DNA of 64,000 nt, taken from NCBI RefSeq assembly GCF_900176645.1, contig NZ_FXAN01000042.1, positions 1 through 64,000 on the forward strand, read 5' to 3'. Made by a program: the position numbers and the translations under genes. The stretch comes from Burkholderia singularis. GTDB taxonomy: Bacteria > Pseudomonadota > Gammaproteobacteria > Burkholderiales > Burkholderiaceae. Positions within the stretch are counted from its first letter, which is position 1. Each line of letters begins with the position of its first letter. Below are positions 46,989 to 56,162 of the stretch, piece after piece. The notes under the pieces were generated by a model that was not told the origin of the DNA, did not search any database, and saw only the letters and a program-made list of their open reading frames with translations.

Positions 46989-47414
46989 TCAGCGCGGAGT
47001 CGGCACAAGTTCGACGATGCGCGCAGGCCGTTGCAGCGGACGGCGCAACGGCGGGCGTGCTTCGTCGGCAATCGCGTCGATCGGCGCGGCAGAGTCGAAC
47101 CCTTTGTCGATGACCGTATAGCCGGTGCGCAATGCGAACTGCGGATGATTGCCGCCAGGCCGGCTATCGAAACCGGCGAAGCCGTCGGGCGTTTCCGGCA
47201 CCGCGTTGACGAGCGACGCGTTGCTCGTCGTGATCTGGTCCGGCGAGATAGGCTCGCCGTTCGCGATGCGGGCTGCTTCGCGGTTCTTGCCGTCGGCGTC
47301 GACGGTGCTGTCGTGTGTCGCGTCGTTGAATTGCTCAATGCTGCGCGGATGCATGCGTGCATTGGAGTGCCCGGCGTTGGCGGGCGCCGGCATGGTGCGT
47401 TCGAACGAATTCAT
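46989..47414 (-). CDS. Hypothetical protein (141 aa)
   Basis: The frame starting MNSFERTMPAPANAGHSNAR has a GGAAGG site eight bases before ATG 47414; an earlier in-frame GTG is less likely. The product is polar, rich in Pro, Asn, Ala and Asp, without membrane segments. Its end (ARPPLRRPLQRPARIVELVP) suggests a disordered basic tail. No family is recognised. It is divergent from the 78-aa gene. Confidence 0.6.
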   Translation of the reverse strand: MNSFERTMPAPANAGHSNARMHPRSIEQFNDATHDSTVDADGKNREAARIANGEPISPDQITTSNASLVNAVPETPDGFAGFDSRPGGNHPQFALRTGYTVIDKGFDSAAPIDAIADEARPPLRRPLQRPARIVELVPTPR

Positions 47415-47694
47415 CGCAGTCACCTTCCGCGGCGCGGCGTCCGGCGGCGGGCAAAACCCGCTGCCGGATGCGACAGGAAAAGGCGCACGTGCGAGCGCCG
47501 CAGCCGCGCCATGCGCTATGTTTTCCTAATAAATATTTCAACTAGAAGACGCGTTATCTACAGAGTATGATTCTTTTCCTACAAAGCGGTGTGCGACATT
47601 CGGCGCACCGGCTTCCGCCCGGATTGGGCACCGCAGCATCCTTAACAGATGGGTAGCGAACAAGAAGGTAAGGGGACTGAAGGTGGGCGGACTT

Positions 47695-47931
47695 ATGCAC
47701 TCTACGACTACGGCATTCATGCATCGCGGTTATCTGTTGAATTGCACGCCGGCGCGTGCCGGTGATGGCTCGTTTCAGCCTTATGTCGTCATCTCCCGAT
47801 CGAGCGACGGCGAATTGGTCGCGAATCGCTTCTTCCCGTCCGACCTCCATTTCAACGATGAGGACGCAGCGATCGCGCATGCGCGCGATTGGGCCGTCCG
47901 ATGGATCGACGCAAGCAGCCCGACGAGGTAG
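47695..47931 (+). CDS. Small conserved-type hypothetical protein (78 aa)
   Basis: A short cytoplasmic protein with a balanced composition: MHSTTTAFMHRGYLLNCTPA, then FQPYVVISRSSDGELVANRF and an acidic stretch ending in RWIDASSPTR. This has the look of the small proteins widely shared in Burkholderia, though I cannot name a family. Start is either ATG 47695 or GTG 47683; ATG is used. The gene ends 116 bases before the serine acetyltransferase start, in the same direction. Confidence 0.65.
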   Translation: MHSTTTAFMHRGYLLNCTPARAGDGSFQPYVVISRSSDGELVANRFFPSDLHFNDEDAAIAHARDWAVRWIDASSPTR

Positions 47932-48047
47932 GCGGCCGGCATACGTTGGCGTGCATTCCGCTGACGCGGCAAAAACGCGATAATCTTGCGGCACCCGCCA
48001 CTTTTATCGGTGGCCGCGCGCCGGCGCGCGGCCATGCGCTTTTGCCT

Positions 48048-48965
48048 ATGTCGAAATTTGCCCGAAACTGGGGCCTCGAACAGATCGTCGCCGAATTGCG
48101 CGAATCGCGCGAGAGCCTGCATCGCACACGTCATCCGCGCGGCATTCGCGAACTGCCGTCGTATGACGCGATAAGCAAGATTGTCGTCGGGCTGCGTGCG
48201 TCGCTTTTTCCGACGCATTATGGTGCGCCCGACTTGACCGACGAGAGCGTCGACTATTACGTCGGCCATACGCTCGAGAGCACGTTGCGCTTGCTGGCCG
48301 AACAGATCCGCCGGGCGTTGCCGTTCCTGCCGGAGCACGCGCAAACGCCGCCCGCCGTTCTGGTCGAGCGCGCGTTCGAGATCGCACGCGAGTTCGGCAC
48401 GCAGTTGCCCGCCATCCGCGCGCTGCTCGTCAGCGATATTCACGCCGCGTATACGGGAGATCCCGCTGCGCAGCACATCACTGAAATCCTGCTCTGCTAT
48501 CCGGGGGTGCGCGCGATGATGCATCACCGGTTCGCGCACGCGCTCTATCGGCTCGGCGTGCCGCTCCTGGCACGCTTCATCAACGAGATCGCGCATTCCG
48601 CGACCGGTATTGACATCCACCCTGGCGCACAGATCGGTTCGAGCTTCTTTATCGATCACGGCACGGGCGTCGTGATCGGTGAAACCGCGATCATCGGCGA
48701 GCGCGTGCGGCTTTATCAGGCGGTCACGCTCGGCGCGAAAAGCTTTCCCGCCGATGGCGACGGTACCCTGGTCAAGGGCAATGCGCGCCATCCGGTCGTC
48801 GAGGACGACGTGGTGATCTACGCGGGCGCGACGATTCTTGGCCGCGTGACGATCGGTCGCGGCTCGGTGATCGGCGGCAACGTATGGCTGACGCATAGCG
48901 TGCCGCCCGGCAGCAGCGTCGCGCAAGGGAAGATTCGCGAAGGGGAGCGGGCCGAGAAGGATTGA
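48048..48965 (+). CDS. Serine O-acetyltransferase, EpsC-type (305 aa)
   Basis: The enzyme acetylates serine to O-acetylserine for cysteine biosynthesis. The N-terminal helical part (residues 1-170) includes RHPRGIRELPSYDAISKIVV; the C-terminal left-handed beta helix has hexapeptide repeats from GIDIHPGAQIGSSFFIDHGT to GGNVWLTHSVPPGSSVAQGK. DIHPGAQIG and the catalytic-His DHGTGVVIGETA are the CysE signature. Length 305 fits the long EpsC class. The start at 48048 replaces a longer open frame that begins in the preceding gene. Confidence 0.92.
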   Translation: MSKFARNWGLEQIVAELRESRESLHRTRHPRGIRELPSYDAISKIVVGLRASLFPTHYGAPDLTDESVDYYVGHTLESTLRLLAEQIRRALPFLPEHAQTPPAVLVERAFEIAREFGTQLPAIRALLVSDIHAAYTGDPAAQHITEILLCYPGVRAMMHHRFAHALYRLGVPLLARFINEIAHSATGIDIHPGAQIGSSFFIDHGTGVVIGETAIIGERVRLYQAVTLGAKSFPADGDGTLVKGNARHPVVEDDVVIYAGATILGRVTIGRGSVIGGNVWLTHSVPPGSSVAQGKIREGERAEKD

Positions 48966-49022
48966 CGCGAGCCTTTGCCGTTCGCGGCCCCTGTTTGCCC
49001 GCGAACGGCGAACGGCAGGCAG

Positions 49023-49835
49023 CTAGCGCTGGCCGGCGGGCGAGCGGTGCTTGTACAGCACGTCCTGATCGACGCGAATCAGATTCTGTCCAGCATCGAC
49101 GACGAAATCGACGCCGTTGTACGCAACGCCCGTCAGCAACAGGATCGCATCGGCGACATCGTCGGGGCCTGCGATGCGCGCAAGCGGCGTCGATGCGCGG
49201 CTCGCATGCGCGAAGTCGGCCGGCGTTTGGTCGCCGCTTGGCAGCATCAGCCCCGGAAATACCGCATTCACACGCAGCACCGGGTTCGCCGACAGCGCAA
49301 GCATCTGCGTCAGATTGCCGAGCGCCGTCTTCGCGACCGTGTAGCTGAAGTGGTCGCGATGAAAATTTTCCTTGATTTTTTGATCGACGACGTTGATCAC
49401 GACGCCTTGCGCGCCGGCGGCTTTCGCTCGCTCGTAATACGCGCGCGTGAGCAGAATCGGTGCGCGGCAATTGACCGCCCATGACTGATCGAACGCGGCG
49501 AGATCGAAGCTCGGCAAGTGGTCCTGCCAGAACACCGACGCATTGTTGACGAGCACGTCGAGACGATCGAAGCGCCTGTAGACGGCATCGACGAGCGCGA
49601 CGATCGCGTCCGGTTGAGCGAGGTCCGCTTGCAGTGCGACAGCTTCGCCGTCCGCGGCGCCGATCTCGCGCACGGTTTCGTGCGCGCAATCGGCCGACCG
49701 GTCGTAATGCACCGCGACGCGATAGCCGCGCTGCGCGAAGCGCATCGCGAACGTGCGGCCCGCGCGACGCGCGGCACCCGTCACGAGCGCGACGGGTGCG
49801 GGGCGTGGATGGGGATTCGACTGCATCGACTGCAT
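49023..49835 (-). CDS. SDR oxidoreductase, pteridine-reductase/FolM-like (270 aa)
   Basis: A short-chain dehydrogenase with the arginine-rich cofactor motif VTGAARRAGRTFAMRFAQRG (TGxxRRxG as in pteridine reductases and FolM, which prefer NADPH). NNAS replaces NNAG, and the YTVAK catalytic pair lies in RDHFSYTVAKTALGNLTQML. Its ATG directly follows the stop of folE (TGA then ATG, no gap). Operon position with GTP cyclohydrolase I supports reduction of a pterin such as dihydromonapterin or dihydrofolate. A generic SDR remains possible. Confidence 0.85.
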   Translation of the reverse strand: MQSMQSNPHPRPAPVALVTGAARRAGRTFAMRFAQRGYRVAVHYDRSADCAHETVREIGAADGEAVALQADLAQPDAIVALVDAVYRRFDRLDVLVNNASVFWQDHLPSFDLAAFDQSWAVNCRAPILLTRAYYERAKAAGAQGVVINVVDQKIKENFHRDHFSYTVAKTALGNLTQMLALSANPVLRVNAVFPGLMLPSGDQTPADFAHASRASTPLARIAGPDDVADAILLLTGVAYNGVDFVVDAGQNLIRVDQDVLYKHRSPAGQR

Positions 49836-50555
49836 TCAGGTGTTCGTCAGATTGACAGCGGAAGGATTCGAGACGATCGACAGGAATTCGCGCCGCGTCG
49901 CCGGATCGGTGCGGAACGTGCCGAGCATCCGCGACGTGACCATCTCGACGCCCGGCTTATGGATGCCGCGCGTCGAGATGCACTGATGCGCGGCCTCGAG
50001 AATCACGCCCACGCCTTTCGGTTGCAGCACGTCGAACAGCGTGTCGGCGATCTGAACGGTCATCTTTTCCTGAATTTGCAGACGCTTCGCGAACGCGTCG
50101 ACGAGCCGTGCGAGCTTCGAGATGCCGACGACGCGGTGATTCGGCAGATACGCGACATGCGCGCGCCCGATGATCGGCACCATATGATGTTCGCAATAGC
50201 TTTCGAAGCGAATGTCTTTCAGCACGATCATTTCGTCGTAGCCGTCGACTTCGCTGAAGGTGCGCGCGAGGATGTCGCGGGGTTCGAGCGCGTAGCCGGA
50301 GAAGAACTCCTCATACGCGCGCACGACGCGCGCGGGCGTGTCGATCAATCCTTCGCGCTCGGGATCGTCGCCGGCCCAGCGCAGCAGCACGCGCACGGCT
50401 GCTTCGGCTTCGTCCCGGCTGGGCCGGGACGCGTTCGAGCGCGCGTGGTCCGCGCCGAGGATTTTCTGTTTGCTTGCCGTTTTAACGGCTGTGTTGCCCG
50501 CTGCGTGGTGAGCAGTCGGCGTGGCGGCTTTGTCCGCGGTCTTTCCTTTAGCCAT
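49836..50555 (-). CDS. folE: GTP cyclohydrolase I FolE (239 aa)
   Basis: The enzyme opens GTP to dihydroneopterin triphosphate, first step of folate and pterin synthesis. The zinc and active-site motif [20 protein letters not shown] and the later [12 protein letters not shown] (second zinc Cys) are clear. A Lys/Ala-rich N-terminal extension ([20 protein letters not shown]) precedes the domain, as in many Burkholderia forms. The start at 50555 is chosen because the extension begins there; the open frame continues 53 codons upstream without sense. It overlaps nothing and is coupled to the SDR downstream. Confidence 0.95.
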   Translation of the reverse strand: MAKGKTADKAATPTAHHAAGNTAVKTASKQKILGADHARSNASRPSRDEAEAAVRVLLRWAGDDPEREGLIDTPARVVRAYEEFFSGYALEPRDILARTFSEVDGYDEMIVLKDIRFESYCEHHMVPIIGRAHVAYLPNHRVVGISKLARLVDAFAKRLQIQEKMTVQIADTLFDVLQPKGVGVILEAAHQCISTRGIHKPGVEMVTSRMLGTFRTDPATRREFLSIVSNPSAVNLTNT

Positions 50556-50649
50556 GTGTCGTGCCCTGTGTATGTATCGCCGATCTCTCGGCCAGATCGG
50601 CCATTGTTTCATGCTTTGGCCTTGCGCGTGCGCCGCCGCGCGGCCGCGC

Positions 50650-51573
50650 TCATTTGGGCCATTCATCCAGTGCATCGTTGAAGAGGCCGGCGACGACGCC
50701 GCGCAGCCACGCAATGCACGAATCGTTGTGGAATTTACGATGCCAATGCTGCTTCAGGTCGAAGCGAGGCAGCGGCAGCGGCGGTTCGACGAGCGCGATC
50801 GCCGCGTGTTCGGCCGCATAGGCGTAGCCGATCGCATGCGGCACGGTGGCGATCAGATCAGTGCGGCTCAGGATGAACGGCAGGCTCATGAAGTGAGGCG
50901 TTTCGAGCACCGCGCGCCGCACCAGCCGATGTTTCGCGAGGTGCCGCTCGAGCAGTTCCTGGCTGCGGCCCTCCGCACGCACGACCGCGTGGCCGCACGC
51001 GAGAAACCGTTCGAGCGTGAGCGGTTGCGTGGCGAGCGGGTGGCCACGCCGCAACAGACAGATGAAGCGATGCGTGAAGAGCCGCTGCTGAAACACGTTG
51101 CCGCCGCTCAGATCGGGAAAATAACCGACTGCAAGGTCGACGTCACCTTCTTCGAGTGCGCGCCCGACTTCGAGATGCGGCAGCGACACCGAGCGCAGGT
51201 TCGCGTGCGGTGCGTGCTGAGCAAACGCCTGCAATAAACGCGGCAGAAACACGATCTCGCCGACATCCGACAGCGCGATTGAAAACGTGCGCGTACTCGT
51301 GGCCGGATCGAACTGAACCGGCGCGCCGAGACCGCGCTCGATGTTCTCGAGCGCGGCGCGAGCGGCGGGAAGCAGGGCGAGTGCGCGGGGTGTCGGCTGC
51401 ATGCCGCGCGCCGTGCGCACGAACAGCGGATCGCCAAAATGCGCGCGCAGCCGGCCGAGCGCGGCGCTGACGCGCGGTTGCCCGACGCCGAGCAGTTCGC
51501 CCGCGCGGCTTGCATTGCGCGTCTCGTCGAGTGCAACCAAGTATGGAATCAGGTTCAGGTCGAGGTCGGGCAT
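50650..51573 (-). CDS. LysR-family regulator divergent from pobA (307 aa)
   Basis: A LysR regulator of the NodD/LinR/NahR-like aromatic group. The HTH is near [20 protein letters not shown], followed by [20 protein letters not shown], typical of this group. The effector domain has [20 protein letters not shown]. It faces pobA across 266 bases and is the likely regulator of pobA or an adjacent pathway gene, though pobA is elsewhere controlled by PobR of the AraC or IclR type. The palindrome TTGTATACAA lies just upstream of its start. It is co-oriented with folE downstream. Confidence 0.88.
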   Translation of the reverse strand: MPDLDLNLIPYLVALDETRNASRAGELLGVGQPRVSAALGRLRAHFGDPLFVRTARGMQPTPRALALLPAARAALENIERGLGAPVQFDPATSTRTFSIALSDVGEIVFLPRLLQAFAQHAPHANLRSVSLPHLEVGRALEEGDVDLAVGYFPDLSGGNVFQQRLFTHRFICLLRRGHPLATQPLTLERFLACGHAVVRAEGRSQELLERHLAKHRLVRRAVLETPHFMSLPFILSRTDLIATVPHAIGYAYAAEHAAIALVEPPLPLPRFDLKQHWHRKFHNDSCIAWLRGVVAGLFNDALDEWPK

Positions 51574-51595
51574 CGAGAGGAATACTATCTGAATT

Positions 51596-51605
51596 TTGTA
51601 TACAA
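51596..51605. promoter_or_regulatory. Palindrome upstream of the pobA-divergent LysR gene
   Basis: TTGTATACAA is a perfect palindrome 23 bases from the LysR start, in the divergent region with pobA. It could be a half of a LysR T-N11-A site or the -10 region; its role is inferred. Confidence 0.4.
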
Positions 51606-51839
51606 CTTATCTGTTGAATTGCCTTGCTGAATAGTGGGGGTAGTGCGGACAATGGCCCTGCTAACCCAATGCACGTTGGGCTGGGCGTGAGACGGAGTGC
51701 GAAATATGGCGGCGCGGACAGTGCCGAAGCGGCCACTCCTCTGATCGGCATAAGGCGCTGCAAGCGCAAATCCCAATCAATCAAGGCATGCGACCGGAGG
51801 AGGCGCTAAAAGCCCGCTCCGATCGGCAAGGAGACAAAT

Positions 51840-53054
51840 ATGCGTACCCAAGTCGCAATCGTCGGCGCCGGACCGGCGGGTTTGCTGCTTTCCCATCTGC
51901 TGCGTTTGCGCGGCGTCGAATCGGTCGTGGTCGAGACGCGTTCGCGCGATTACTGCGAGAACCGGATTCGTGCCGGCGTGCTTGAGCAGGGAACAGTCGA
52001 TACGCTGAACGAAGCGGGGCTCGGTGCGCGGATGCAGCGCGAAGGGCTCGTTCATCGCGGTATCGAACTGTTGTTCGACGGCGTGCGTCACCGAATCGAC
52101 TTCGGTGAGCTGACGCCCGGCCGGGCGATCACCGTCTACAGTCAACACGAAGTCGTGCGCGATTTGATCGCGGCCGCATGCGAGCACGGTCAGCGCCTGT
52201 ATTTCGGCGTGCACGACGTCGCGTTGCACGATGTCGCAACCGGGCGCCCGTCGGTGACGTTCACGGACGCGGATGGCCGCGCGGGCCGGATCGATTGCGA
52301 CTATATCGCCGGCTGCGACGGCTTTCATGGAATATCGCGGCAGACGATTCCCACCGAACGGCTGGCCACGTTCGACCGGGTCTATCCGTATGCGTGGCTC
52401 GGCATCCTGGCCGATGCGCCGCCGTCGCTCGACGAACTTGTTTATGCGCATAACGAGCGCGGCTTCGCGCTGTTCTCGATGCGCTCGCCGAGCGTGACGC
52501 GGCTGTATCTGCAATGCCGGCCCGATGAAAACGTCGAAGAATGGACGGATGCGCGTATTTGGGACGAACTGCGCCGGCGTTTCGCGAACGACAGCGGCTG
52601 GACGCCGACCGAAGGCCGGATTATCCAGAAGAGCGTGGCGCCGATGCGCAGCTTCGTCTCCGAGACGATGCAATACGGCCGGCTCTTTCTTGCCGGTGAT
52701 GCCGCGCATATCGTGCCGCCGACGGGGGCGAAGGGAATGAATCTCGCGGTTGCCGACGTTCGCGTATTGGGACAAGCGCTCGCCGCGCATTACCGGGACG
52801 GCCGTGATGATCTGCTCGAAACGTATTCGTCGACGTGTCTGGAGCGGGTATGGCGCGCCGAGCATTTCTCGTACTGGATGACGAACATGCTGCATCCGTG
52901 CGCCGACGATTCGCCGTTCGTAGCCCGTTTGAAGTGCGCCGAGCTGAAGTACGTCACGCATTCACGCGCGGGCGCTCACGCATTGGCGGAAAACTACGTC
53001 GGCTTGCCGTTCGACGACAAGGCGCAGACGTATTCGATCGATGCGGCGGCGTAA
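51840..53054 (+). CDS. pobA: 4-hydroxybenzoate 3-monooxygenase PobA (404 aa)
   Basis: A FAD/NADPH monooxygenase converting 4-hydroxybenzoate to protocatechuate. VAIVGAGPAGLLLSHLLRLR is the FAD motif; the second motif GDAAHIVPPTGAKGMNLAVA and the active-site region (CENRIRAGVLEQGTVDTL) are characteristic of PobA. Length 404 is close to the usual 394. The start follows AAGGAGA with good spacing. It leads the pca block, with pcaI 183 bases downstream. Confidence 0.95.
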   Translation: MRTQVAIVGAGPAGLLLSHLLRLRGVESVVVETRSRDYCENRIRAGVLEQGTVDTLNEAGLGARMQREGLVHRGIELLFDGVRHRIDFGELTPGRAITVYSQHEVVRDLIAAACEHGQRLYFGVHDVALHDVATGRPSVTFTDADGRAGRIDCDYIAGCDGFHGISRQTIPTERLATFDRVYPYAWLGILADAPPSLDELVYAHNERGFALFSMRSPSVTRLYLQCRPDENVEEWTDARIWDELRRRFANDSGWTPTEGRIIQKSVAPMRSFVSETMQYGRLFLAGDAAHIVPPTGAKGMNLAVADVRVLGQALAAHYRDGRDDLLETYSSTCLERVWRAEHFSYWMTNMLHPCADDSPFVARLKCAELKYVTHSRAGAHALAENYVGLPFDDKAQTYSIDAAA

Positions 53055-53116
53055 GTGCCGCTGGGGACAACGCGCCTTGACAAGCTGGCGCACGCGTCCC
53101 TATGATTGGCCAATCG

Positions 53117-53149
53117 TTCGTTTATCGAATCTAAGTTCATAATTCGAAC
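53117..53149 (+). promoter_or_regulatory. Candidate IclR-type operators before pcaI
   Basis: Two similar elements, TTCG-TTTAT-CGAA (53117-53129) and TTCA-TAATT-CGAA within GTTC...GAAC (53135-53149), lie 19 bases apart in the short A/T-rich stretch upstream of pcaI. Tandem sites of this shape are typical of IclR-type regulators such as PcaR. No pcaR gene is in the window, so the assignment is tentative. Confidence 0.45.
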
Positions 53150-53237
53150 AAAAAGCGGCGGCGTATGTGGCCGTCCGTGAACGCATGCCGTGCCGCCGCC
53201 GCGCGGGGCCGCGCACGGATTCGCATCAGGAACAGAC

Positions 53238-53927
53238 ATGGTCAACAAGATCTTCGATTCTCTCGACGCGGCAGTGGCCGATATTCACGATGGCGCGACG
53301 GTCATGATCGGCGGCTTCGGCACGGCCGGCATGCCTGCCGAGCTGATCGACGCGCTGATCGCCCAGGGCGCGCGCGACCTGACGATCGTCAACAACAACG
53401 CCGGCAACGGCGAAACCGGCTTGGCCGCGCTGCTGAAGGCCAAGCGCGTGCGCAAGATCATCTGCTCGTTTCCGCGCCAAGCCGATTCGCAGGTATTCGA
53501 CGCGCTGTATCGTGCGGGCGAGATCGAGCTGGAACTGGTGCCGCAAGGCAATCTCGCCGAGCGGATTCGGGCGGCGGGCGCGGGGATCGGCGGCTTTTTC
53601 ACGCCGACCGGTTACGGCACGAAGCTCGCCGAAGGCAAGGAGACGCGCGTGATCGACGGCAAGCATTACGTGCTCGAAGCGCCGATTCATGCCGATTTCG
53701 CGCTCATCAAGGCGCTCCAAGGCGATCGCTGGGGCAACCTCGTCTATCGGAAGACGGCGCGCAACTTCGGCCCGGTGATGGCGATGGCCGCGAAGACGAC
53801 AATCGTCCAGGTGTCTGCCGTCGTGCCGCTCGGCGCGCTCAATCCCGAGCATATCGTGACGCCTGGCATTTTCGTGCAACGGATCGTCGAGGCGCCGCAG
53901 GCCGCGCATGCCGGCCACGCCGCATGA
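53238..53927 (+). CDS. pcaI: 3-oxoadipate CoA-transferase subunit A PcaI (229 aa)
   Basis: The alpha subunit that transfers CoA from succinyl-CoA to 3-oxoadipate. The start MVNKIFDSLDAAVADIHDGA and the GGFGTAGMPAELIDALIAQG motif are typical, as are NNAGNGETGLAALL and GGFFTPTGYGTKLAEGKETR. Start at 53238; the open frame extends 48 bases upstream without support. The beta subunit follows after 18 bases. Confidence 0.95.
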   Translation: MVNKIFDSLDAAVADIHDGATVMIGGFGTAGMPAELIDALIAQGARDLTIVNNNAGNGETGLAALLKAKRVRKIICSFPRQADSQVFDALYRAGEIELELVPQGNLAERIRAAGAGIGGFFTPTGYGTKLAEGKETRVIDGKHYVLEAPIHADFALIKALQGDRWGNLVYRKTARNFGPVMAMAAKTTIVQVSAVVPLGALNPEHIVTPGIFVQRIVEAPQAAHAGHAA

Positions 53928-53945
53928 ATTCCCGAGGAGAACAAG

Positions 53946-54620
53946 ATGAAACGATTGACTCGCGACGAAATGGCCAAGCGCGTCGCGCAAGACATTCCTG
54001 AAGGTGCTTACGTGAATCTCGGAATCGGCGTGCCGACGCTTGTCGCGAATCATCTCGATTCGGACAAGGAAATTTTCCTGCACAGCGAAAACGGGCTGCT
54101 TGGAATGGGCCCCGCTCCCGCGCCCGGCGACGAGGACGACGAACTCATCAATGCCGGCAAGCAGCACGTGACCTTGCTGACGGGCGGCGCGTACTTCCAT
54201 CACGCGGATTCGTTCGCGATGATGCGCGGCGGGCATCTCGATTACTGCGTGCTCGGCGCGTTCCAGGTCTCCGCGCAAGGCGATCTGGCGAACTGGCATA
54301 CGGGAGCGCCGGATGCGATTCCCGCCGTCGGCGGCGCGATGGATCTTGCTATCGGTGCGAAGCAGGTATTCGTGATGATGGAGCATCTGACGAAACAGGG
54401 CGACAGCAAGATCGTCGCGCAATGCTCGTATCCGGTGACGGGCGTGCGCTGCGTCGATCGCATCTATACCGATCTCGCCGTGCTCGATGTGACACGTGAT
54501 GGGCTCGCGGTGCGGGAGATCTTCGCGGATATTTCGTTTGACGAATTGCAGCGGCTGACCGGCGTGCCGCTGATTGATGCGACGGGCGGCGCGAAAGCGG
54601 CGCAAACCGCTGCTGCGTGA
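53946..54620 (+). CDS. pcaJ: 3-oxoadipate CoA-transferase subunit B PcaJ (224 aa)
   Basis: The beta subunit carrying the catalytic glutamate in LHSENGLLGMGPAPAPGDED, with the opening MKRLTRDEMAKRVAQDIPEG. GAGGAG lies just before the ATG. Together with pcaI it makes the heterodimeric 3-oxoadipate:succinyl-CoA transferase of the beta-ketoadipate pathway. Confidence 0.95.
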   Translation: MKRLTRDEMAKRVAQDIPEGAYVNLGIGVPTLVANHLDSDKEIFLHSENGLLGMGPAPAPGDEDDELINAGKQHVTLLTGGAYFHHADSFAMMRGGHLDYCVLGAFQVSAQGDLANWHTGAPDAIPAVGGAMDLAIGAKQVFVMMEHLTKQGDSKIVAQCSYPVTGVRCVDRIYTDLAVLDVTRDGLAVREIFADISFDELQRLTGVPLIDATGGAKAAQTAAA

Positions 54621-54791
54621 CGTGAAGGCGTGCGTCATCTGCCGCCGTTTGCAGCTATTTGCGGCAGAAGAGGCGGGCGCGGCGTTGCATGCAGGCCGAC
54701 CCCGCGTCGGCCGGCGCGCACGAGCGCGCAACATCCGGCGCTTCGGTGGACAATAAGCGCATTTCGCTTTTCCGATTTTCCAATCGACCTC

Positions 54792-56150
54792 ATGCTTGAA
54801 GACAGCGCCCGCCTGAGTTCCCTGATTTGCGGCATCGAATCGTTCAATGCGATCTGGTCGCCGCGTGCGACATTGCAGCGGATGCTTGATGTCGAGGCGG
54901 CGCTTGCTCGTGCGCTCGCCGCGCATCAGGTGATTCCGGTGAGCGCCGTGCAACCGATCGAGGCCGCGTGCGTTGCCGGCGCGCTCGACCAGCAGGCGCT
55001 CGCACGCGATGCGGCGCTCGGCGGCAATCTGGCGATTCCGCTCGTCAAGCAGCTGACTGCGCGCGTGAAGGCGCACGATGCCGAAGCGGCAAAGTACGTG
55101 CATTGGGGCGCGACTAGCCAGGACATCATCGATACCGCGACAGTGTTGCAATTACGCGATTCGTTCGATGCCCTCGAGCCGCTGTTGGACGACGCATGCG
55201 CGACGCTTGCATCGCTTGCCGCCGCGCATCGCGATACGCCGATGATCGGCCGCACATGGCTGCAACAAGCGCTGCCGATCACGCTCGGGCTGAAGTTCGC
55301 GCAATGGCTCGATACGCTGCTGCGTCACCGGGAGCGCCTCGACGGGCTGCGCCGAACGGCACTCGTATTGCAATTCGGCGGCGCGGCGGGCACGCTCGCG
55401 AGTTTGCGCGATGCGTCGCCTGCCGTCGCCCGCTCGCTCGCGGACGACTTGCGGCTCGTGCTGCCGGCGGTGCCGTGGCATACGCAACGCGACCGGATCG
55501 CCGAAGCCGCGGGATATTTCGGGATGCTGATCGGTACGCTCGGCAAGATTGCGCGTGATATCTCGCTGTCGATGCAGACCGAAATCGGAGAGCTTGCCGA
55601 GCCGGCCGCGGCCGGCAAAGGCGGCTCGTCGACAATGCCGCACAAGCGCAATCCGGTCGGCTGCGCGGCGGTGCTGACGGCGGCCGTGCGGGCGCCGGGG
55701 CTCGTTGCAACCGTATTTGCCGCGATGGTGCAAGAGCACGAACGCGCGCTTGGCGGCTGGCAGGCCGAGTGGGAGGCGCTGCCCGAACTCGCGCGGCTTG
55801 CGGGCGGCGCGCTTGCGCAAATCGCGCAGATCGCCGCCGGCTTGCAGATCGATGCCGCGCGGCTTGCCGCGAATCTCGATGCGACGCGCGGCCTCGTGCT
55901 CGGCGAAGCGGTGATGCTCGCGCTCGGCGACAAGATCGGCCGGCTCGAAGCGCATCATCTCGTCGAGCGTGCGTCGCGCGAAGCCGTGCAGAGCGGCCAT
56001 ACGCTATACGACGTGCTCGCCGCCGACGCGGAGGTTACCGCGCATCTGGCGCCCAGCGCGTTGCGGCGGTTGCTCGATTCCGCTCATTACGTCGGCGAAG
56101 CGCGTACTTACGTCGACGCCGTGCTCGCGCTTTACGCGGGCCGTCACTAA
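54792..56150 (+). CDS. pcaB: 3-carboxy-cis,cis-muconate cycloisomerase PcaB (452 aa)
   Basis: A fumarase/aspartase-superfamily lactonising enzyme converting carboxymuconate to carboxymuconolactone. The family signature GGSSTMPHKRNPVGCA is present, with VHWGATSQDIIDTATVLQLR upstream, as in PcaB. Length 452 matches. Start ATG 54792; the region between pcaJ and here (about 170 bases) shows no gene. Confidence 0.94.
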   Translation: MLEDSARLSSLICGIESFNAIWSPRATLQRMLDVEAALARALAAHQVIPVSAVQPIEAACVAGALDQQALARDAALGGNLAIPLVKQLTARVKAHDAEAAKYVHWGATSQDIIDTATVLQLRDSFDALEPLLDDACATLASLAAAHRDTPMIGRTWLQQALPITLGLKFAQWLDTLLRHRERLDGLRRTALVLQFGGAAGTLASLRDASPAVARSLADDLRLVLPAVPWHTQRDRIAEAAGYFGMLIGTLGKIARDISLSMQTEIGELAEPAAAGKGGSSTMPHKRNPVGCAAVLTAAVRAPGLVATVFAAMVQEHERALGGWQAEWEALPELARLAGGALAQIAQIAAGLQIDAARLAANLDATRGLVLGEAVMLALGDKIGRLEAHHLVERASREAVQSGHTLYDVLAADAEVTAHLAPSALRRLLDSAHYVGEARTYVDAVLALYAGRH

Positions 56151-56162
56151 GGAGAGGTTGCG

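Noticed and set aside
53226..55151. Very long open frame (641 codons) on the minus strand
   Set aside because: It runs antisense to pcaI, pcaJ and pcaB, whose products are fully recognisable; the antisense product is low-complexity His/Arg-rich, typical of shadow frames in G/C-rich genes.
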